Assembly: GCA_007120675.1 (NCBI GenBank)
Contig: SKNE01000134.1
Coordinates: 1-8,772 of the forward strand
Direction: 5' to 3'
Length of the DNA stretch: 8,772 nucleotides
Source: Bacteroidales bacterium
Lineage (GTDB): Bacteria > Bacteroidota > Bacteroidia > Bacteroidales > UBA7960
Of the stretch, positions 1-4,497 are shown in pieces. A model generated the notes under the pieces. It worked only from the letters and a program-made list of their open reading frames with translations. It was not told the DNA's origin and searched no databases. The translations under genes were made by a program, and so were the position numbers. The first letter of the stretch is position 1; every line of letters starts with the position of its first letter.

Positions 1-1
1 C

Positions 2-106
2 CTTGCCAGGGGGATGCAGCGGGTGGCATGCCCAAGGCCCCAGTTCAGGGGGCAGATCATGACCTTCGGGGCCGGCTTGCTTGCTGGAGTCATGCAGGCA
101 AGATAA
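2..106 (+). CDS. possible C-terminal tail of an upstream gene (partial)
   Basis: An open frame enters the window at base 2 and runs 34 codons to a TAA at 104-106. Its last residues include a small-residue-rich segment, TFGAGLLAGVMQAR. That segment faintly recalls the glycine-rich C-terminal strand of ketoacyl-ACP synthase III-like enzymes, but it is far too short to assign. Codon choice resembles the neighbouring genes, and the frame stops just before the AT-rich, promoter-like stretch, as expected for the end of a gene. The frame +1 reading is open slightly longer, to about 186, but runs through the AT-rich region and looks less protein-like. Function is unknown; sequence to the left is needed. 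Confidence 0.3.
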   Translation, partial: LARGMQRVACPRPQFRGQIMTFGAGLLAGVMQAR

Positions 107-118
107 GAAAAAGAGCGT

Positions 119-152
119 TAAGGGCCGCCTACCCCTTACCCCGCAACTTTTT
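119..152 (+). terminator. weak terminator-like hairpin
   Basis: TAAGGG at 119-124 can pair with CCCTTA at 133-138 around an 8-nt loop, and five T residues follow at 148-152. The T-run sits 9 nt past the stem and the stem has only 6 bp, so this is a poor match to an intrinsic terminator. Its position just after the TAA at 104-106 is what makes it worth noting. Confidence 0.25.
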
Positions 153-180
153 ATACATCTATTTGTCCTCAAATAAATAT

Positions 181-211
181 TTTTAAGATAATAAAATAAT
201 TGTTATATTTG
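181..211 (+). promoter_or_regulatory. candidate dprA promoter (Bacteroidota type)
   Basis: TATATTTG at 204-211 matches the Bacteroidota -7 consensus TAnnTTTG exactly and lies in an AT-rich stretch. The -33 side is poor: only a T-run at about 181-184 sits at the right distance, with no TTG. Transcription from here would start near 217-220 and leave a leader of about 68 nt before the dprA ATG at 286. The assignment rests on the -7 box and on position. Confidence 0.4.
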
Positions 212-224
212 TAAAAAAATAACA
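201..224. promoter_or_regulatory. inverted repeat overlapping the dprA -7 box (operator-like)
   Basis: TGTTAT at 201-206 is perfectly inverted as ATAACA at 219-224, with a 12-nt spacer. The repeat brackets most of the -7 box (204-211) and the expected start site, where a repressor would block initiation. Six-base arms in AT-rich DNA can arise by chance, so regulation is inference only. Confidence 0.3.
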
Positions 225-285
225 TAGAACGATTTTTAGGTGATCCGGCCAACAGCGGGAAACAGCCATTGCAAGCATTGTCCAC

Positions 286-1404
286 ATGAAGGAAGAGAAA
301 GAATTACTGTATCAGCTGGCCATCAGGCAAATTCCTGGTGTCGGGGGCGTGATGGCCCGGCGCCTGATCGCCTATTGCGGCGGTGTGGAACAGGTGTTCA
401 GGGAGAGGGAGGGATTCCTGAGAAAGATCCCGGGGATTGGGATCCGGACTGCCCGTACCATCAGGGCGGGGGACTACTTCCGCCGGGCTGAGCAGGAGAT
501 CCTTTTCATGCAAAAACAGGGCATCCGTCCCCTTTACTTTTTGGATGAGGAGTATCCATACCGGCTAAAGCAGTGTGAGGACGGCCCCATCCTGCTCTTT
601 GTCAAAGGGAGCGCCGATATGAACCACCCGCGCGTGGTGGCTGTGGTGGGTACGCGTAGCATGACGGCTTATGGCATGGAGCAGTGTGAACGCTTGCTCC
701 ACGACCTGGCTGGCTATGGGGTGATGGTGGTGAGCGGACTGGCTTATGGGGTGGATGCCTGCGCCCACCGCAATGCCTTGCGCCGGGGATTACCCACTGT
801 GGGGGTGCTGGCCCATGGACTCGACAGGGTCTATCCTTCACTGCACCATAAACTGGCCGCTGAGATGATGGATAAGGGGGCGCTGGTGACCGATTTTCTC
901 AGTGGGACCAGGCCTGAGCGGGAAAACTTTCCCAGTCGCAACCGCATCATCGCCGGGTTGTGCGATGCCGTGGTGGTCGTGGAGGCTGCCGTGACGGGCG
1001 GCGCCCTGATCACCGCAGGCATAGCCAACAGCTATAACCGCGATGTCTTTTCCATCCCCGGAAGGATCAATGACCGATACAGCAAGGGCTGCAACAAGCT
1101 GATCCGGATCAACCAGGCGCACCTGCTGGAGAGTGCTGCTGACATGCAGTATATCATGAACTGGGAGCCTGCGGAAGAAGCGTCCGGCGACGGGCAAGGG
1201 AGTCTGTTTGTGCAGCTCACGGCCGAGGAAAAACACCTGGCAGCCTTCCTGGCTGAACGGCCCGGTGCAGGGATCGACCAGATCGTTGCTGCCACAGGAT
1301 ATAACCTGGGCAAAACCACCTCGCTACTGCTGGGGTTAGAGTTTAAAGGGGTGGTGCAGACCTTGCCGGGGAAACACTTTCGCCTGAGCGCCCAGGTTGG
1401 ATGA
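286..1404 (+). CDS. dprA: DNA-processing protein DprA (Smf)
   Basis: DprA is the cytoplasmic recombination mediator that binds incoming single-stranded DNA during natural transformation and loads RecA. The 372-aa product has the full family layout. Residues ~14-62 hold two helix-hairpin-helix-like elements (IPGVG 16-20, IPGIG 48-52). A Rossmann-type core spans ~115-285. It contains VGTR (121-124), SGLAYGVDACAH (150-161), the LAHGLDRVYP segment (175-184), FPSRNRIIAGL (215-225), the glycine-rich TGGALITA (237-244) and IPGR (257-260). A C-terminal winged-helix domain at ~310-368 (DQIVAATGYNLGKTTSLLLGLE, 331-352) matches the usual DprA tail. The length is typical. ATG 286 is chosen because it begins just before the conserved N-terminal helices; no clear Shine-Dalgarno is visible, as is usual in Bacteroidota. 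It stands alone with no competence gene beside it, and its stop codon lies in a hairpin loop at the edge of a tandem-repeat array. Confidence 0.96.
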   Translation: MKEEKELLYQLAIRQIPGVGGVMARRLIAYCGGVEQVFREREGFLRKIPGIGIRTARTIRAGDYFRRAEQEILFMQKQGIRPLYFLDEEYPYRLKQCEDGPILLFVKGSADMNHPRVVAVVGTRSMTAYGMEQCERLLHDLAGYGVMVVSGLAYGVDACAHRNALRRGLPTVGVLAHGLDRVYPSLHHKLAAEMMDKGALVTDFLSGTRPERENFPSRNRIIAGLCDAVVVVEAAVTGGALITAGIANSYNRDVFSIPGRINDRYSKGCNKLIRINQAHLLESAADMQYIMNWEPAEEASGDGQGSLFVQLTAEEKHLAAFLAERPGAGIDQIVAATGYNLGKTTSLLLGLEFKGVVQTLPGKHFRLSAQVG

Positions 1405-1415
1405 GCGCCTGGGCG
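1389..1415 (+). other. strong hairpin enclosing the dprA stop codon
   Basis: CGCCCAGG (1389-1396) pairs perfectly with CCTGGGCG (1408-1415), giving an 8-bp GC-rich stem with an 11-nt loop. The dprA TGA (1402-1404) is in the loop. A second small stem, GCCG/CGGC, follows at 1416-1426. No T-run follows, so this is not a classic intrinsic terminator. A role in 3'-end protection or factor-dependent termination is inferred. Confidence 0.55.
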
Positions 1416-1423
1416 GCCGTTTC

Positions 1424-1577
1424 GGCAGGGAGATTGGATGCCCGGAACGGCTGGGGGTCTGGATGCCGTTAGCGGCAGGGAGATTGGATGCCTGAAACGT
1501 CTGGGGGTCTGGATGCCGTCAGCGGCAGGGAGATTGGATGCCCGGAACGGTTGGGGGCCTGGATGCCGTTACCGGCT
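1424..1577. repeat. 50-bp-period tandem repeat array (about 3 clear copies)
   Basis: Three contiguous 50-bp units start at 1424, 1474 and 1524, each opening GGCAGGGAGATTGGATGCC. By hand alignment, unit 2 differs from unit 1 at 4 positions and unit 3 differs from unit 1 at 3. Each unit splits into two related 25-bp halves (17 of 25 matches in unit 1), both carrying TGGATGCC, which suggests growth from a 25-bp ancestor. Each unit end forms a small hairpin, TGCCG-loop-CGGCA (1464-1477, 1514-1527; 1564-1577 with the outer pair lost). Loop bases vary (TTAG, TCAG, TTAC) while the stem is kept. Because 50 is not a multiple of 3, the reading frame rotates, which argues against coding. The array lies between the 3' ends of two convergent genes. 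Confidence 0.9.
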
Positions 1578-1668
1578 GGTGGCTTGGGCGCCATGGGAGG
1601 CGGAGCAGCCGGTGTGCCAACGGTATTGGCAGGGCAGATGGCATGCCGGCCAACGATGGCTTCCCGTT
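1578..1668. repeat. decayed extension of the 50-bp repeat array
   Basis: Past unit 3 the pattern fades, but GGCAGGGCAGATGGCATGCC at 1628-1647 closely resembles the unit opening with small insertions. It sits 104 bp after the start of unit 3, about two periods. The stretch between is GC-rich and keeps only weak likeness. This suggests the array once ran right up to the stop codon of the convergent gene at 1669. No gene is visible here. Confidence 0.5.
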
Positions 1669-2547
1669 CTAATGGGTTTTAGTCATGGTGGCGGGCACAA
1701 GGATAATGAAGTCGGCCACACCCAGCTGGTCCTCAGGCAGCGAACCGATCTCCTCCGCTTCGGCGGTGGCGATGGTCAGCATTTGTACCGTTTCTTCAGA
1801 GTAGGTGTCAAGGTACCAGGCAATCCCTTCGTAGTGGTTGGAGTGGTAGGTGCCGTGGAAATGGATGAACACCCCTGCGCCGGGCAGGTTCTCCATGATG
1901 AAATGTGCCATGGTGGCGTCTTTGATGGCCTGTGCCTTGGGCAGGTTCTCCCCTCCGTGGGCTGCGGGAAGACCCATCTCGAGCATCGCCTTGTAGGCGG
2001 GGAGTTCAGGGTCATAGGGCACCGGCAGGGGTGCGATATAGTTTTTGGCCTGCTGGCCAAGCCCTTCCAGTCCCTCAAAGCCTTCGCGGTGGACCAGGGC
2101 GGCGTAGCGGCGGGGAATATTGGTGGCGATGAATGGCAGCCCATTCTCCCTGGCCAGCTCCACCAGGGGGCGGATGTCGGTATCATAATTTCCCCACAAT
2201 TTGGCTTCTGCCCTAAAGTGCCGTTCCATGATCCGGCCGCTGAAATATTCGTCCAGCAGGATCTGGTCGTCCGCTTCGAACATCTCCGCACCCATCACCA
2301 GGTCCTGACCCAGGCTGCGGACAAGCTCCCTGCTCAGCTCCAGCTGAAGCCAGTGGGAGATGGGGTTGTTGTGCAGCTCACCAAAAAGCACCACGTGAAC
2401 CTCCCGGGCTGCTTCCGCCAGTTCGGTAAACGTCACCTGCTCCCCATCCCCCCTGTAGAGGAGGTAAGCAGGTTTGTGGGCCTTTAGGGTGAGGGTGAAA
2501 GAGAATAATACGATCAGCGACAGGATGATTGTTTGCTTGCCATGCAT
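1669..2547 (-). CDS. ChaN/Tiki-superfamily exported protein (haem-binding-uptake-like)
   Basis: The 292-aa product matches the ChaN family (Tiki/TraB-like superfamily), named from the Campylobacter haem-binding lipoprotein ChaN. Residues 1-23 form a signal peptide (basic MHGK, hydrophobic 7-20, then LKA). There is no cysteine at its end, so it is probably a soluble periplasmic protein, or exported by another route, not a lipoprotein. Family motifs in order: GELHNNPISH (56-65, the GxxH signature), E88-M-F-E, YFSG (101-104), W118 and Y121, the TNIPRRYA segment (142-149), KDATMA (209-214), and a histidine cluster HFHGTYHSNH (229-238) near GIAWYL. Haem or metal binding follows from the family and is not shown here. 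The ATG at 2547 directly precedes the signal peptide. The gene is convergent with dprA and 207 bp downstream of cdd on the same strand, so it probably has its own promoter. Confidence 0.85.
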   Translation of the reverse strand: MHGKQTIILSLIVLFSFTLTLKAHKPAYLLYRGDGEQVTFTELAEAAREVHVVLFGELHNNPISHWLQLELSRELVRSLGQDLVMGAEMFEADDQILLDEYFSGRIMERHFRAEAKLWGNYDTDIRPLVELARENGLPFIATNIPRRYAALVHREGFEGLEGLGQQAKNYIAPLPVPYDPELPAYKAMLEMGLPAAHGGENLPKAQAIKDATMAHFIMENLPGAGVFIHFHGTYHSNHYEGIAWYLDTYSEETVQMLTIATAEAEEIGSLPEDQLGVADFIILVPATMTKTH

Positions 2548-2576
2548 GAGGTCCGGTTCTTTAAGTTTATTGAAAA

Positions 2577-2606
2577 CAAAACAAGCGTGTGGGGCAAGTG
2601 TTCAAA
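2577..2606 (-). promoter_or_regulatory. candidate promoter of the ChaN-like gene
   Basis: Reading the minus strand, TTTG (2606-2603) is followed after 18 nt by TTGTTTTG (2584-2577). The latter differs from the Bacteroidota -7 box TAnnTTTG at one position, and the spacing is close to that of the consensus. Transcription would begin around 2570, leaving a leader of about 20-25 nt before the ATG at 2547. Confidence 0.35.
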
Positions 2607-2629
2607 GGGGACAGCAAAAGGGGACCGCA
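2604..2629. repeat. 13-bp tandem direct repeat, with a hairpin next to it
   Basis: AAAGGGGACAGCA (2604-2616) is followed at once by AAAGGGGACCGCA (2617-2629), 12 of 13 bases identical. A 5-bp inverted repeat, CCTGG-AACA-CCAGG, follows at 2636-2649. The first copy overlaps the putative -33 element of the ChaN-like gene. It could be a regulator site or a remnant of a dispersed repeat. The remaining non-coding bases up to 2754 show nothing recognisable. Confidence 0.5.
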
Positions 2630-2754
2630 TTAGTGCCTGGAACACCAGGATTTTGGGAAGTCTGTTTTTGCGGCAGTGAGTGGCCTGGGTGCGGATAAGC
2701 CTTGTCTGGCAGCAGTCACACGCCTGAAACCGTATAAATCTTGCTGCACATTAA

Positions 2755-3249
2755 TCAGACGCTCCTTTTCAGTCCGTTACCCAAAAAGGAGAGGGGCAGC
2801 AGGTCCCTGACCCCCTCAATGACCAGGATCTTGCCCTCCTCCTTGGCCAGCAACACCTTCATCGGACTGTCCTGGCTGCTCTCGTATTCCAGCAAGACCT
2901 GGCGGCAGGCACCGCAGGGTGAGACGGGTTCGTGGATCTCCAGCCGGTTGGAGCGCGCGCTGATGGCGATTTTTTTCATGGCCACCCTCGGGTAATTGGC
3001 CGAGGCAGCAAAAGCCGCCACCCGCTCAGCACACAGTCCGCTGGGGTAGGCGCCGTTCTCCTGGTTGGAACCCTCCACCACCTGGCCGTTTTCCAGCAAT
3101 ATGGCTGCACCCACGTAAAAAGCAGAGTAAGGCGCATAGGCGCGGTCGCACATGATGCGGGCACGCTCAACCAGCTTTTGCTCATCCTCAGGCAGATCGG
3201 AAAGGGTGCTCACCTCATAATAACGAAAGGAAATGTTGCGTTCTGTCAT
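2755..3249 (-). CDS. cdd: cytidine deaminase
   Basis: This is a zinc-dependent cytidine/deoxycytidine deaminase of the small homotetrameric class, producing uridine or deoxyuridine in pyrimidine salvage in the cytoplasm. In the 164-aa product, YSAFYVGAA (41-49) is the conserved substrate-pocket strand. SNQENGAYPSGLCAERVA (61-78) holds N62 and E64 for ribose contact, zinc ligand C73 and catalytic E75. PCGACRQVLLE (111-121) holds zinc ligands C112 and C115. LLPLSFLG (150-157) is the typical C-terminal segment. It is longer than the ~136-aa Bacillus enzyme, mainly through about 20 extra N-terminal residues. The ATG at 3249 keeps that extension; a shorter start is possible but no better internal ATG precedes the core. 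It is divergent from the YtxH operon. No good -7 box was found on its strand; the nearest is TTTCTTTG, with poor -33 spacing. Confidence 0.96.
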   Translation of the reverse strand: MTERNISFRYYEVSTLSDLPEDEQKLVERARIMCDRAYAPYSAFYVGAAILLENGQVVEGSNQENGAYPSGLCAERVAAFAASANYPRVAMKKIAISARSNRLEIHEPVSPCGACRQVLLEYESSQDSPMKVLLAKEEGKILVIEGVRDLLPLSFLGNGLKRSV

Positions 3250-3259
3250 ATCATTGGGC

Positions 3260-3288
3260 TTTTGCCACGGCCCACCGGCAAAACCGGT
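3260..3288 (-). promoter_or_regulatory. two overlapping, mutually exclusive hairpins in the cdd leader
   Basis: On the minus strand, ACCGG-TTTTG-CCGGT (3288-3274) can form one stem. TTTTGCC (3283-3277) can instead pair with GGCAAAA (3266-3260). They share TTTTGCC bases and so cannot coexist. The second stem ends 10 nt before the cdd ATG. This resembles a leader switch, but the stems are short (5 and 7 bp) and no known riboswitch motif is evident. Confidence 0.3.
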
Positions 3289-3409
3289 AAAACAAAGAAA
3301 GCAGGCCGTGTCTGCAAGTCATTACCCGGCATATGCCAACACACGGGTACATAAGTTATACGTAAAAACAGCGAAAATGTTAGGTGTACCCACAAAAAGG
3401 CCGCAACAA

Positions 3410-3440
3410 TTGGCTTTTCGGTTTTTTTTGCTTATCTTTG
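3410..3440 (+). promoter_or_regulatory. promoter of the YtxH operon (Bacteroidota type)
   Basis: TTGG (3410-3413) and an exact -7 box, TATCTTTG (3433-3440), are separated by 19 nt, which fits the Bacteroidota TTG-N19-21-TAnnTTTG promoter well. The start site would be near 3447, giving a leader of about 70 nt before the ATG at 3519. A T-run lies in the spacer (3422-3429). This is the best promoter match in the window. Confidence 0.6.
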
Positions 3441-3456
3441 TTATGCGGTCGAAAAG

Positions 3457-3470
3457 CAGAATAATTTCTG
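3457..3470. promoter_or_regulatory. 14-bp inverted repeat in the YtxH leader
   Basis: CAGAA (3457-3461) and TTCTG (3466-3470) are perfectly inverted around TAAT, about 10-23 nt after the predicted start site. It could be a downstream operator or a small leader hairpin. The short arms make chance occurrence possible. Confidence 0.25.
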
Positions 3471-3518
3471 TTTCTCGGATGCTTTAATCGATTGTTTAAC
3501 CCTAAACATGTATAAGTC

Positions 3519-3779
3519 ATGAGTAGTTCAAATGGTAAAATATTTTTCGGTTTCATTTTTGGTGCCGCCGTTGGTGTGGCTGCCGGCTTGCTTTTTGCCC
3601 CAAGCTCCGGTGACGAGACGCGCAAGAAGCTGAAAGAGAAAGGAAAAGAGTATTCTGACGAGTTGGCCAAGCAGTTCAGCGATAAGATCGATGAGCTGAA
3701 GGACTATGTATCGGATAAGACCGAAGACGCCAAGGCCAGGATCAAAAAAGCCATGCCCGAGGAGAAGATGGAAGCATAA
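3519..3779 (+). CDS. YtxH-domain membrane-anchored protein
   Basis: This 86-aa protein has the YtxH layout. A short polar N-terminus is followed by a glycine/alanine-rich membrane helix (about 8-27). Next come the signature LLFAPSSGDETRKKL (24-38) and a highly charged helical tail rich in Lys, Asp and Glu (40-86). YtxH proteins are small, often stress-induced, inner-membrane-anchored proteins whose exact role is unsettled. The tail should lie in the cytoplasm and may form an amphipathic or coiled helix. The ATG at 3519 directly precedes the conserved helix. An upstream 4-codon frame (ATG at 3508) ends in a TGA overlapping this start and is probably chance. It is the first gene of an apparent operon: the next gene starts 11 nt after its TAA. 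A good promoter lies at 3410-3440. Confidence 0.9.
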   Translation: MSSSNGKIFFGFIFGAAVGVAAGLLFAPSSGDETRKKLKEKGKEYSDELAKQFSDKIDELKDYVSDKTEDAKARIKKAMPEEKMEA

Positions 3780-3790
3780 TTCTCCCGGAT

Positions 3791-4174
3791 ATGGATCTGA
3801 AAGAGTTGCTGGCACATGTTAGCGGACTGAAAGACAACCTGCAGAAGTACGTTGAGACCAAGGCCTCGTACTATGCTGTACTGGCTTTCGAGAAGGCAGT
3901 CAAGGTGTTGAGCTTGTTTATGGCCAACACAGCTTGGATGATGGCCGGCCTGCTGGCCCTGGTGTTTATCTCAGGGGCCGTTGCCATCCTGCTGGGCGAA
4001 TTGCTTGATTCCGCCTGGCTGGGCATGCTCCTGGTTGGTGCGTTCTACCTGCTGCTCGTGCTGATATTTTATGCCTGGCGCAAGCGGATATTCGGACGCA
4101 TGGCCATCCGCATCCTGCTGGACATCTTTTTTGACATGCAGGACATCCTCATGGATGACAAAAAGAAGCCATAA
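3791..4174 (+). CDS. two-helix membrane protein, holin-superfamily-III/YqjE-like
   Basis: This 127-aa protein has an amphipathic N-terminal region (1-45), two membrane helices at about 47-69 and 75-95, a basic RKRIFGR turn (97-103) and a charged C-terminal tail ending DDKKKP. This is the shape of the proteins often annotated 'phage holin family' in Bacteroidota and of YqjE in enterobacteria. No phage genes surround it and it follows a YtxH gene, so a cellular envelope role is more likely than lysis; that is inference. The basic turn after helix 2 and the charged N-terminus suggest both ends are cytoplasmic. The gene starts 11 nt after ytxH and precedes the third small gene by 44 nt. It is assigned by topology, size and context, not by sharp catalytic motifs. 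Confidence 0.75.
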   Translation: MDLKELLAHVSGLKDNLQKYVETKASYYAVLAFEKAVKVLSLFMANTAWMMAGLLALVFISGAVAILLGELLDSAWLGMLLVGAFYLLLVLIFYAWRKRIFGRMAIRILLDIFFDMQDILMDDKKKP

Positions 4175-4218
4175 GTCCCACGCCAGACTCACCCCACCAC
4201 GCATAAACAGCTAACCAT

Positions 4219-4497
4219 ATGCTTGATTTTTTGCGCGACATGAGAAGCATGCAGGACATCCGCCTGGCCAAGGCCCGCCTGCGCTATGAGTCCCTGCTGG
4301 CGGAAAAGCAGCTGACGGATAACCTCTCCTCCCTGGAAAGGGGATTCACCTTCATCACCAACATGCGGCGCACCGCCAACACTGCCAGGAAGGCCTACCA
4401 GGTTGTGTCCGGCATCGCTTCTTTCTTCCAGCGACTCTTCACCAGGACACCGAAGGAAGGCCCACAGAAAGAGGAAGAGGGCAAAGTGGTCTACTGA
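4219..4497 (+). CDS. small basic protein of unknown function, third gene of the YtxH operon
   Basis: I do not recognise a characterised family in this 92-aa protein. Residues 1-50 look like a long charged amphipathic helix (DIRLAKARLRYESLLAEKQL, 13-32, with alternating basic and acidic residues). Residues 55-75 are a moderately hydrophobic stretch (KAYQVVSGIASFFQRLF) that could lie along or in the membrane. The tail (76-92) is Pro/Glu/Lys-rich and probably disordered. There is no signal peptide and no cysteine. It resembles E. coli YqjK in size, in its arginine-rich N-terminal helix, in its late hydrophobic patch and in its place after a YqjE-like gene, but sequence similarity is not evident by eye. 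Its TGA overlaps the 3' end of the convergent phosphoesterase by 7 bp. Operon position and protein-like composition support it as real. Confidence 0.75.
   Translation: MLDFLRDMRSMQDIRLAKARLRYESLLAEKQLTDNLSSLERGFTFITNMRRTANTARKAYQVVSGIASFFQRLFTRTPKEGPQKEEEGKVVY

Noticed and set aside
1424..1577. CRISPR array
   Set aside because: The units are contiguous 50-bp tandem copies with no unique spacers, and there is no cas gene in the window.
1438..2487. Long plus-strand open frame (349 codons) crossing the repeat array and the ChaN-like gene
   Set aside because: It is antisense to a gene with clear family motifs and a signal peptide, begins inside the out-of-frame repeats and shows no domain of its own. 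It is a GC-rich shadow frame.
2474..2698. 74-codon plus-strand frame spanning the ChaN-like promoter
   Set aside because: It starts antisense to the signal peptide and runs through the direct repeat and non-coding DNA, with no protein-like features.
3394..3429. Terminator-like AAAAG-GCC / GGCTTTT stem followed by eight T residues
   Set aside because: No gene ends upstream on the plus strand, since cdd is divergent. The stem needs a bulge, and the segment overlaps the -33 and spacer of the YtxH promoter.
3508..3522. Four-codon upstream frame whose TGA overlaps the YtxH start
   Set aside because: It is too short and lacks a start signal, and such overlaps are common by chance. No attenuating peptide motif is evident.
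3791..4174. Prophage holin as a sign of phage DNA
   Set aside because: No endolysin, structural, integrase or regulatory phage gene is nearby, and the YtxH-linked context is a usual cellular arrangement in this phylum.
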